Shown here: in pieces, positions 1-5,046 of the stretch
How positions within the stretch are numbered: position 1 is the first letter of the stretch
Layout of the letters: each line of letters begins with the position of its first letter
NCBI GenBank assembly: GCA_017995495.1
Contig: JAGOIS010000123.1
Location: 1 to 5,046 of the forward strand
Direction: 5' to 3'
Source of the DNA: Candidatus Cloacimonadota bacterium
GTDB taxonomy: Bacteria; Cloacimonadota; Cloacimonadia; Cloacimonadales; Cloacimonadaceae
DNA length: 5,046 nucleotides
Notes under the pieces: generated by a model
What the model saw: only the letters and a program-made list of their open reading frames with translations
What the model was told of the DNA's origin: nothing
The model's database searches: none
Program-made: the position numbers and the translations under genes

Positions 1-909
1 TATTCGGACGCGGTGGTGATCACGGACCACGTGGTGGAGGTGATGCGGGAATGCACCTCGCTGGCGCCGCTGCACAATCCGGCCAACCTCAAGGGCATCG
101 CGGCCGTCCAGGCCAACATCCCCAACATTCCGCAGTGCGGCCTTTTCGACACCGCCTTCCACCAGACCATGCCCTCCCACGCCTACCTCTATCCGCTTCC
201 GCTGGACTTTTACAAGGTGAACAAGATACGCCGCTACGGCTTCCACGGCACCTCCCACAAGTATGTGAGCCTGCACGCCGCGGAGTTCCTGGGCAAAGAT
301 ATCGCGGAGCTTAAGATCATCAGCTGCCACCTGGGCAACGGCGCCTCCATCACCGCCATCGAGAGCGGCAAAAGCGTTGACACCTCGATGGGCCTCACCC
401 CGCTGGAAGGCCTGATGATGGGCACCCGCTGCGGCGACATCGACCCCGCCCTGCCCATCCACATGCAGCAAAACATGGGCCTGGGCGTGGATGAGGTGAA
501 CGGCATCCTGAACAAGAAAAGCGGCATGCTCGGCCTCTCCCAGATCTCCAACGACATGCGCGAGATCGAGGACCAGGTGCTGCTCCACAACAACCCCAAC
601 GCCATCCAGGCGCTGGACGTTTACTGCTACCGCATCAAGAAATACATTGGCTCCTACTTTGCCGCCATGAACGGGCTGGACGTGATGATCTTCACCGGCG
701 GCGTGGGCGAAAACATGCCCATCATGCGGGAGCAGGTCTGCCGGGACATGGACGCCCTGGGCATCAGGCTGGATCACGAGGCCAACGCCAAATTCACCCC
801 GGAAACCGAGCTGCTCAGCACCCCCGACTCGCGGGTAACGGTCTTGAAGGTGCCCACCAACGAAGAGCTGATGATCGCCCTGGAAACACAGCGTCTTCTA
901 TCCAACTAA
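1..909 (+). CDS. ackA: Acetate kinase, C-terminal three quarters (5' end cut by window edge)
   Basis: Acetate kinase interconverts acetyl phosphate + ADP and acetate + ATP in the cytoplasm; in fermenters it supplies ATP by substrate-level phosphorylation. The frame is open from base 1 (it reads YSDAVVITDH) to TAA at 907-909, giving 302 residues against about 400 for the family, so roughly 100 N-terminal residues lie outside the window. Family signatures are clear: APLHNPA, FDTAFHQTMP, RRYGFHGTSHKYV, CHLGNGAS, DTSMGLTPLEG, GTRCGDIDPA, FTGGVGEN and the C-terminal PTNEEL. Counting from the GTG at 13, D46, H78, N109 and R139 sit exactly 102 below the Methanosarcina enzyme's D148, H180, N211 and R241 (numbering from memory), so no catalytic residue is missing in the visible part. 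The GTG at 13 is internal and not the true start. The usual partner pta is not visible and may lie upstream. Confidence 0.97.
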   Translation, partial: YSDAVVITDHVVEVMRECTSLAPLHNPANLKGIAAVQANIPNIPQCGLFDTAFHQTMPSHAYLYPLPLDFYKVNKIRRYGFHGTSHKYVSLHAAEFLGKDIAELKIISCHLGNGASITAIESGKSVDTSMGLTPLEGLMMGTRCGDIDPALPIHMQQNMGLGVDEVNGILNKKSGMLGLSQISNDMREIEDQVLLHNNPNAIQALDVYCYRIKKYIGSYFAAMNGLDVMIFTGGVGENMPIMREQVCRDMDALGIRLDHEANAKFTPETELLSTPDSRVTVLKVPTNEELMIALETQRLLSN

Positions 910-954
910 AACCATAATATACAGAGAATTACAACTCCGAATAAGGAGCGGGAT

Positions 955-1218
955 ATGCGCGTGGACCAACTTTTGAACAAACTCTGCCTCACCAAGACCC
1001 GCAGCATCGCCAAAACAGCCTGCGACAAGGGGCTGGTGAGCATCAACGGCAAGACCGCCAAGGCCTCCGCGGAAGTGAAGGATGGCGATCTGGTGAACTT
1101 CCGGCTCTACGGCTTGGAGCACGAGATCAGGGTGGACCAGGTCCCCACCGGGAACGTGGCCAAAAAGGACAGCACGGAGTATTACACCCTGTTGAGCCGC
1201 AAGGAGTTGGCGAACTGA
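955..1218 (+). CDS. rqcP: Small S4-domain RNA-binding protein, RqcP (YabO)-like
   Basis: An 87-residue protein consisting almost entirely of one S4 RNA-binding domain. It opens with MRVDQLLNKL and continues TRSIAKTACDKG-VSINGKTAKAS-EVKDGD, the typical S4 helix-turn-strand pattern. The tail KKDSTEYYTLL resembles the end of Bacillus subtilis RqcP (86 aa), and the basic residues at positions 2 and 16 are kept. In Bacillus, RqcP works with RqcH on stalled 50S subunits during C-terminal alanine tailing of nascent chains. The other candidate, Hsp15 (HslR), is longer (about 130 aa) with a basic C-terminal extension that is absent here, so RqcP-like is preferred; function is inferred by similarity as recalled. 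The ATG is supported by AAGGAG at 943-948 with a 6-nt spacer. The gene lies 45 nt after ackA and overlaps the downstream peptidase by 4 nt. Confidence 0.85.
   Translation: MRVDQLLNKLCLTKTRSIAKTACDKGLVSINGKTAKASAEVKDGDLVNFRLYGLEHEIRVDQVPTGNVAKKDSTEYYTLLSRKELAN
1201..1206 (+). promoter_or_regulatory. Shine-Dalgarno site supporting a CTG start at 1215
   Basis: AAGGAG lies inside the last codons of the S4-domain gene, 8 nt upstream of CTG at 1215-1217. It is identical to the sites before the S4 gene (943-948), the threonine aldolase (2156-2161) and pyrR (complement of 4639-4644). It has no other obvious start to serve: the GTG at 1290 is 83 nt further on and has no such site directly before it. 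Confidence 0.65.
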
Positions 1219-2147
1219 GACAGCGTTTCCTGGCCTGCCTGGCCCTGATCTGTTTTGCCTGGCTGGGAGCGGCCACGACGGAATATCAGGTGGCGGCCCA
1301 TACGGAGAGTTTCGTGATCCACAGCGCGAACGGCAGCTTTCCCGGCGGCGAAGGCTTCGTGGAGGCGCTGGAAGAGCGGGTGGGACAGCTGCAGATGAGC
1401 CTGGGGGTCTATCCGGAAAGCCGGGCGGACATCTACATCGTTCCGGACCGTGCCAGCTATCAGCTTCTGGCCCGCGGCAGGGGGGCGATCGTGGAGTTCA
1501 GCGAGGCCTTCTATTCCCCGCAGGAACGCCGCATCTACGTTCGCAGCGCCGACCAGGTGCCCGAGAACTACGGCGGGCTGATCCTGCACGAATACACCCA
1601 CTGGTGGCTGGATGAACTTCTGGTGGGGGCGCCGCTCTGGCTACACGAGGGCTTGGCCACTTTCCACGGTGGGCAGCTGGGCCTCGACCGCTACTATTAT
1701 TACGTGCGGGAGCGCTTCTGGGGCAACCGCATGGACCTCTTCAAGCTGGCCTTCAGCTATCCGCAGCGGCGGGAGGACTGGGAGCTTTATTATCTAACCT
1801 CCTATTTCGCCGTGCGTTATATGCGCGAAAAGGACCCTGAGGCTTGGCGGGGGTTTTGGAACACCGTGGCCACCAACAACCGGAAGGGCCGACGCACCCG
1901 CTTCTCGGAAGCCTTCGCCCGGTCCTACGACTCCAACCTCCACACCTTCAACCTCGATTTCGCCGAGGCCAGCAAGCGCCAGGCCTGGATCTACCTCATC
2001 ACGGGGTTTTCCTCGCTGCTCTTCGCGCTGCTGCCCTTCGTAGTGATCCTGGCCATGCTCCGCCAGAAAAGGAGAATGCGGGCTTTGCCGGATCTGGAGC
2101 TTCCCCCGGAGCCGGAACCGGAAGAACAGCAGGAACAGGAACCCTGA
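1215..2147 (+). CDS. Secreted, membrane-anchored HExxH metallopeptidase (peptidase MA-like), probable CTG start
   Basis: A probable zinc metallopeptidase of the gluzincin type (peptidase MA-like). With the CTG start it has 310 residues. Residues 1-22 form a signal peptide: basic RQR, then a hydrophobic stretch from FLACLAL to LGAA. The catalytic part carries HEYTH at 125-129 and a downstream LHEGLATF whose Glu (about 145) is the likely third zinc ligand. A second hydrophobic segment (about 258-281, WIYLITGF to VILAML) is followed by RQKRRMR and a Pro/Glu/Gln-rich tail. Predicted topology: catalytic domain outside the cytoplasmic membrane, one anchor, acidic tail inside. The first standard start in frame is GTG 1290, but it would remove the whole signal peptide. 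CTG at 1215 has AAGGAG 8 nt upstream and forms a CTGA overlap with the preceding stop, implying translational coupling. Substrate unknown. Metallopeptidase fold is well supported; the start is inferred. Confidence 0.85.
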   Translation: MRQRFLACLALICFAWLGAATTEYQVAAHTESFVIHSANGSFPGGEGFVEALEERVGQLQMSLGVYPESRADIYIVPDRASYQLLARGRGAIVEFSEAFYSPQERRIYVRSADQVPENYGGLILHEYTHWWLDELLVGAPLWLHEGLATFHGGQLGLDRYYYYVRERFWGNRMDLFKLAFSYPQRREDWELYYLTSYFAVRYMREKDPEAWRGFWNTVATNNRKGRRTRFSEAFARSYDSNLHTFNLDFAEASKRQAWIYLITGFSSLLFALLPFVVILAMLRQKRRMRALPDLELPPEPEPEEQQEQEP

Positions 2148-2166
2148 GACCAAGCAAGGAGATGAA

Positions 2167-3192
2167 ATGTATCCGATAAGTTTTGGCAGCGACAACCACA
2201 GCGGGGTGCATCCCAAGATCTGGGAAGCCATGCGCAAGGCGGATCCCGGCTATTGCCCCGCCTACGGGGACGATCCCCTCAGCGAAAAAGTGCTCAAGCA
2301 GCTGGAATATCTGTTTGGAGGCGGCTGCGAGGCCTTCTTCGTGATCACCGGCACCGGGGCGAACGTGATCGCCCTGCAAAACTACCTGCGCTCCTACCAC
2401 GCGGTCTTCTGCGCCCACACGGCCCACATCAACGTGGACGAGTGCGGGGCCGTGGAAAAGTTCACCCAGGCGCGGCTGAAGGTGATCGACACCCCGGACG
2501 GCAAGCTCACCCCGGAGGCGATCTTTCCCCATCTGCTCAACAACCGCGATCAGCACCACTCCCAGGGCCGGGTGGTTTCCGTCACCCAAAGCACGGAATA
2601 CGGCACCCTCTACTCCCTGGCCGAACTCAAGGCGCTGGCTGATTTTTCCCACGAGCACGGGATGTATCTGCACATCGACGGGGCCAGGCTGGCCAACGCC
2701 GCCGCCGCGCTGAACTGCGGCCTGAAAGAGATGACCAAGGGGGTCGGGGCGGACACGGTGAGCCTGGGCGGGGCGAAAAACGGGCTCCTCTTTGGCGAGG
2801 CGCTGATCAGCTTCACCCCGGAACTGACCGCCGACCTGCGTTTTTACCGCAAGCAGTGCAGCCAGCTCTTTTCTAAGATGCGCTACATCGCCGCCCAGTT
2901 CGAGGCCTATCTGGAAGGCGAGCTCTGGCGCGCCAACGCCTTGCACGCCAACCGGATGGCGGCGCTGCTGGCCTCCCGGCTGAAGGAGATCCCCCAGGCA
3001 CGCATCACCCAGCCGGTGACGGTGAATTCGCTCTACGTGATCCTTCCGCGCGAGATCACGCCCGCCCTGCAGGAGAGATACCACTTCTATATGTGGAACG
3101 AGGCTTTGAACGAGGTGCGGCTGATGTGCAGCTTCAACACCACCGAAGAGCAGGTCCAGACCTTCGTGGCTGATCTGAAGTCCCTGCTCTGA
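2167..3192 (+). CDS. ltaE: Low-specificity L-threonine aldolase (PLP-dependent, beta-eliminating lyase fold)
   Basis: A 341-residue cytoplasmic fold-type I PLP enzyme, the usual size for the family. Threonine aldolase splits L-threonine or L-allo-threonine into glycine and acetaldehyde. Landmarks in order: SDNHSGVHP near the N-terminus (the Asp-Asn start common to the family), AYGDDPLSEK at 32-41, the Gly-rich TGTGANV at 61-67 (cofactor phosphate loop), AHINVDECGA at 86-95 with a His likely stacking on PLP, HIDGARL at 169-175 with the Asp that pairs with the pyridine nitrogen, and SLGGAKNG at 199-206, where K204 should form the Schiff base. The GGxKNG lysine motif places it with the Pseudomonas-type branch rather than the E. 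coli LtaE branch. ATG is preceded by AAGGAG at 2156-2161 (5-nt spacer); it starts 19 nt after the peptidase stop, so co-transcription is likely. A related aldolase or lyase specificity cannot be excluded. Confidence 0.92.
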   Translation: MYPISFGSDNHSGVHPKIWEAMRKADPGYCPAYGDDPLSEKVLKQLEYLFGGGCEAFFVITGTGANVIALQNYLRSYHAVFCAHTAHINVDECGAVEKFTQARLKVIDTPDGKLTPEAIFPHLLNNRDQHHSQGRVVSVTQSTEYGTLYSLAELKALADFSHEHGMYLHIDGARLANAAAALNCGLKEMTKGVGADTVSLGGAKNGLLFGEALISFTPELTADLRFYRKQCSQLFSKMRYIAAQFEAYLEGELWRANALHANRMAALLASRLKEIPQARITQPVTVNSLYVILPREITPALQERYHFYMWNEALNEVRLMCSFNTTEEQVQTFVADLKSLL

Positions 3193-3253
3193 TCAGACCT
3201 ATCCCCATTGGCCGGGATGTTTCAGAGGAATAAGCAGACTATTTGGTACTTCT

Positions 3254-3275
3254 GCGAGGCCAGCCCCGCTTTTAT
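3254..3275 (+). terminator. Candidate rho-independent terminator of the plus-strand genes
   Basis: GCGAGG at 3254-3259 and CCCCGC at 3264-3269 pair as five G-C pairs with one internal A/C mismatch around a CCAG loop, followed by TTTTAT. It lies 62 nt after the threonine aldolase stop. The stem is short and the T run only four bases, so this is a weak candidate. Confidence 0.35.
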
Positions 3276-3296
3276 GATCGTTCCGACAAAGATGGC

Positions 3297-3315
3297 TGAA
3301 GCTGGCTTTGCTTCA
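3297..3315 (-). terminator. Small hairpin just downstream of pyrF, possible terminator
   Basis: TGAAGC (3297-3302) and GCTTCA (3310-3315) form a perfect 6-bp stem with a 7-nt loop, beginning about 10 nt beyond the pyrF stop on the minus strand. Flanking GAT/ATC could extend the stem with an internal loop. Only a poor T stretch (CTTTG) follows on the minus strand, so a terminator role is uncertain; it could equally stabilise the 3' end of the mRNA. Confidence 0.25.
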
Positions 3316-3324
3316 AGATCAGGT

Positions 3325-4131
3325 TCAGACGATGGCCAGGTCCTTTAGTTCTTTCGCCGCTAGTCCAGCCGCCTGAGCGAACTGTGGCGTTTTTTCGCGA
3401 AAGATGATCCCCCGCGAGGAATTGATGAGGATGTTGGGCTTCCCGGGGCTGTCGATGGCGTTTTGGAGCACCTGGCTGAGGTCACCGCCCTGGGCACCGA
3501 TCCCCGGGATAAGGAAGATCCGGCCGGGTAGCCGTTCCCGCATGCGTTTGAGGTCATGGCTCCGGGTGGCACCCACCACGGCGCCGATCTTTTCCACCGG
3601 GTAATTGTTGATCCAGCCTGAAACTTTCATGGCCATTTTGGCAGAAAGGAAAAATTCATCCGCGGAGGGATTGGAGGTGAGGGCCAGGGCAAAGGCGAAA
3701 GCGCCGGGCCTGTTCAGAACTGGCTTCAGGACGTCGGAGCCCATCAATGGATTGAGGGTGATGGCGTCGAAGCCCATGAGGTCAAAGAAGCTTGAGGCGT
3801 ATTGCTCCATGGTGGAACCTATGTCGCCAACCTTGCAATCCAGGATCACGGGAATGTCGGCGGGGATGTATTCCACGGTGCGCTGGAGCGCTTCCAGGCC
3901 GCGGAGGCCGTCGCTGAGATAGAAGGCCAGGTTGGGTTTGTAGGCGCAGGCGCTGGCGTGGGTGGCATCGATGACGCGGCGGTTGAATTCCCAAATGGGG
4001 TTGGGCTCTGCCAAAACGCAGTCCGGGAGCTGGGTGACCTCCGAATCGAGCCCGATGCAAACCAGGCTGTTGGTGCTTTGCCAGCGGGTCTGGTATTTAT
4101 GATAGAACGATGCGGACTGAGTCGGCTCCAT
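3325..4131 (-). CDS. pyrF: Orotidine 5'-phosphate decarboxylase
   Basis: Converts OMP to UMP, the last step of de novo pyrimidine synthesis, in the cytoplasm. The 268-residue length fits the longer (type 2) PyrF branch. Motifs in the chosen numbering: CIGLDSE near residue 25, KPNLAFY, the catalytic DCKVGD at 98-103 (D98, K100, D103 as the DxKxxD charge network), [18 protein letters not shown] at 209-217 in the phosphate-binding region, and NSSRGI with R240 for the phosphate. The frame stays open upstream to an ATG at 4227, but those 32 extra residues are low-complexity basic sequence lying inside pyrR. The start at 4131 is preferred because GAGGA (complement of 4137-4141) sits 5 nt upstream and the family match begins just after it. 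It still overlaps the end of pyrR by 35 nt, consistent with translational coupling. All catalytic residues appear intact. Confidence 0.95.
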   Translation of the reverse strand: MEPTQSASFYHKYQTRWQSTNSLVCIGLDSEVTQLPDCVLAEPNPIWEFNRRVIDATHASACAYKPNLAFYLSDGLRGLEALQRTVEYIPADIPVILDCKVGDIGSTMEQYASSFFDLMGFDAITLNPLMGSDVLKPVLNRPGAFAFALALTSNPSADEFFLSAKMAMKVSGWINNYPVEKIGAVVGATRSHDLKRMRERLPGRIFLIPGIGAQGGDLSQVLQNAIDSPGKPNILINSSRGIIFREKTPQFAQAAGLAAKELKDLAIV

Positions 4132-4633
4132 CTGTTTCCTCGAATTCCACCTTGATGATCTCCTCGCGGGAGGTGGGAACGTTTTTGCCCACGTAGTCCG
4201 CCTTGATGGGCAGTTCGCGATGGCCACGGTCGATCAGCACGGCCAGCTGGATCTGTTTGGGACGGCCAAAATCGAGCAGGGCGTCGATGGCGGCGCGCAC
4301 CGTCCGGCCTGTGTAGAGGACGTCATCCACCAGCACGATGACGGCATCCTCGATGTCGAAGCCCAGTTCGGAGCCGCGGATCACGGGCTGATGCGAGATG
4401 GTGGAAAGGTCGTCGCGGTAGAGGGTGATGTCCAGGATCCCCACTGGGATGTCCTGCCCCTCGATGAGGCGCAGATAATCCGAAAGCCTCTGGGCGAGGG
4501 GCACACCGCGGCTGCGGATGCCCACCAGGCGGATCTTTTCCAGTCCGCGGTTCTGCTCGATGATCTCGTGCGCCATGCGATGGATGGTTCGCTCCATCTG
4601 GGTTTTGTCCATGATCGTGCTTTTGGTTTGCAT
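4097..4633 (-). CDS. pyrR: PyrR: pyrimidine operon regulator / uracil phosphoribosyltransferase
   Basis: A 178-residue member of the PyrR family (Bacillus PyrR is about 180), alignable along its length as recalled. PyrR makes UMP from uracil and PRPP and, in Bacillus, binds pyr mRNA when UMP is high to promote termination. Visible motifs: [12 protein letters not shown] at 36-47, DITLYRDDL at 68-76, the PRPP-binding loop [14 protein letters not shown] at 98-111, and [15 protein letters not shown] at 129-143 followed by [14 protein letters not shown] at 4633 has AAGGAG (complement of 4639-4644) with a 5-nt spacer. It starts 26 nt after the biotin-carrier stop and overlaps pyrF, so all three are probably in one operon. 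The gap is too short to hold a PyrR attenuator. Several positions tied to RNA binding in Bacillus differ here (see findings), so enzyme activity is surer than regulation. Confidence 0.95.
   Translation of the reverse strand: MQTKSTIMDKTQMERTIHRMAHEIIEQNRGLEKIRLVGIRSRGVPLAQRLSDYLRLIEGQDIPVGILDITLYRDDLSTISHQPVIRGSELGFDIEDAVIVLVDDVLYTGRTVRAAIDALLDFGRPKQIQLAVLIDRGHRELPIKADYVGKNVPTSREEIIKVEFEETDGADSVRIVLS
4137..4141 (-). promoter_or_regulatory. Shine-Dalgarno site fixing the pyrF start at 4131
   Basis: On the minus strand the sequence reads CGAGGAAACAG directly before ATG 4131-4129, giving GAGGA with a 5-nt spacer inside the 3' end of pyrR. This favours 4131 over the upstream in-frame ATG at 4227. 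Confidence 0.65.
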
Positions 4634-4659
4634 TATGGCTCCTTGCCTGCCCAGCAGGG

Positions 4660-5046
4660 TTATTCCGGCCTGATCACGATCAGGGTGTCGCCTTTGCCCA
4701 CCGTGTCGCCGGAGGAGAACGGAGTTGCCACAACCGTGCCTTCCACGGGGCAGGGAATGTTGTTGTACATCTTCATCGCCTCCAGCACCAGCAGGGTTTC
4801 GCCGATCTTCACCTTGTCACCCACCTGTTTTTCATATTTGACAAACATTCCCGGCATGGGCGCAGGAACCGGGGTGCCGTCTGCAGAGGCCGGAGCTGGC
4901 TTGGGCTCGGCTTTGGGGGTAGCGGGGGCGGGAGTTGGCGCTGGGGCCGGAGCGGCTTGAGGCGCGGGCCTGGATGCCTGGAGTGGAGCGGCGGGAGCGG
5001 AACGGACCACTCTGGGAGCGCCACCCTTTTCGGAGACCTCCACCAG
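4660..5046 (-). CDS. Biotin carboxyl carrier (biotinyl domain) protein, N-terminus cut by window edge
   Basis: The frame is open from the right edge of the window to TAA at 4662-4660. Numbering from the GTG at 5043: residues 1-14 (VEVSEKGG and following) look like the end of the beta-structured N-terminal segment seen in small biotin carriers; 15-57 is an Ala/Pro-rich flexible linker; 58-127 is a biotinyl domain with [11 protein letters not shown], the biotinylation motif EAMKM at 88-92 (K91 carries biotin) and the closing [11 protein letters not shown] and [10 protein letters not shown]. It would carry CO2 between the carboxylase and transcarboxylase or decarboxylase sites of an enzyme such as acetyl/propionyl-CoA carboxylase, methylmalonyl-CoA decarboxylase or oxaloacetate decarboxylase. 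Either about 20 residues are missing (free-standing carrier of 140-150 aa) or this is the tail of a long alpha subunit; the window cannot decide. A lipoyl domain is unlikely given the AMKM motif. Confidence 0.88.
   Translation of the reverse strand: MVEVSEKGGAPRVVRSAPAAPLQASRPAPQAAPAPAPTPAPATPKAEPKPAPASADGTPVPAPMPGMFVKYEKQVGDKVKIGETLLVLEAMKMYNNIPCPVEGTVVATPFSSGDTVGKGDTLIVIRPE

Noticed and set aside
1215..1280. Lipoprotein signal (lipobox) in the peptidase N-terminus
   Set aside because: Cysteines occur in LAC and LIC contexts, but neither matches L-[AST]-[GA]-C after a full hydrophobic region, so an ordinary signal peptide is more likely.
1182..1601. A 139-codon minus-strand open frame across the S4/peptidase junction
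   Set aside because: It overlaps the signal peptide and catalytic domain of the peptidase in antisense, with no motif and no strong ribosome binding site noted.
1999..3084. A 361-codon open frame on the minus strand
   Set aside because: It lies opposite the threonine aldolase and the peptidase tail, both strongly supported. Its protein has no recognisable motif, and long antisense frames are common in GC-rich genes.
4634..4659. PyrR attenuator or binding loop before pyrR
   Set aside because: Only 26 nt, mostly the Shine-Dalgarno site, with no match to the ARUCCNGNGAGGYU-type loop and no terminator hairpin.
4220..4960. A 246-codon open frame on the plus strand
   Set aside because: It runs antisense to pyrR and the biotin carrier; its Ala/Gly-rich end is the complement of the Ala/Pro linker. 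No family similarity is visible.
4873..5001. Repeat-rich region as a possible DNA repeat array
   Set aside because: The repetition comes from Ala/Pro codons of the flexible linker typical of biotin carriers; there is no regular DNA unit.

Overview
The window is about 5 kb of dense, GC-rich (by eye near 60%) bacterial chromosome carrying housekeeping genes. It holds seven protein-coding genes in two converging groups. Strong Shine-Dalgarno sites of the AAGGAG type precede most internal starts, and gaps are short. The gene content (acetate kinase, a biotin carrier of the carboxylase/decarboxylase type, threonine aldolase, PyrR/PyrF) fits an anaerobic, fermentative bacterium. I cannot fix the phylum from the sequence; an uncultured lineage such as Cloacimonadota is only a low-confidence guess. 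I see no mobile element, CRISPR array, rRNA or tRNA.

Plus strand (1-3192): the 3' three quarters of acetate kinase (ackA, 1-909), then a 45-nt gap, a small S4-domain protein resembling the ribosome quality-control factor RqcP (955-1218), a membrane-anchored HExxH metallopeptidase (1215-2147) and an L-threonine aldolase of the beta-eliminating lyase fold (2167-3192). The last three are tightly packed (4-nt overlap, then 19 nt) and look co-transcribed. The peptidase has no ATG/GTG/TTG that would include its signal peptide. The evidence points to a CTG start in a CTGA overlap with the stop of the S4 gene.

Intergenic (3193-3324): 132 nt between convergent genes, with two weak hairpins that may be terminators, one for each direction.

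Minus strand (5046-3325, read right to left): the C-terminal part of a biotin-carrier protein with an Ala/Pro linker and EAMKM motif (4660-5046), pyrR (4097-4633) and pyrF (3325-4131). The 26-nt gap before pyrR and the 35-nt pyrR/pyrF overlap indicate one operon. PyrR (uracil salvage and, in Gram-positives, RNA-binding attenuation) and PyrF (last step of de novo UMP synthesis) both make UMP, so their pairing is functional. No PyrR-type attenuator is visible inside the window.

I did not find a clearly new biological system. The points most worth checking are the CTG-initiated exported metallopeptidase coupled to an RqcP-like gene, and the altered RNA-binding positions in PyrR.
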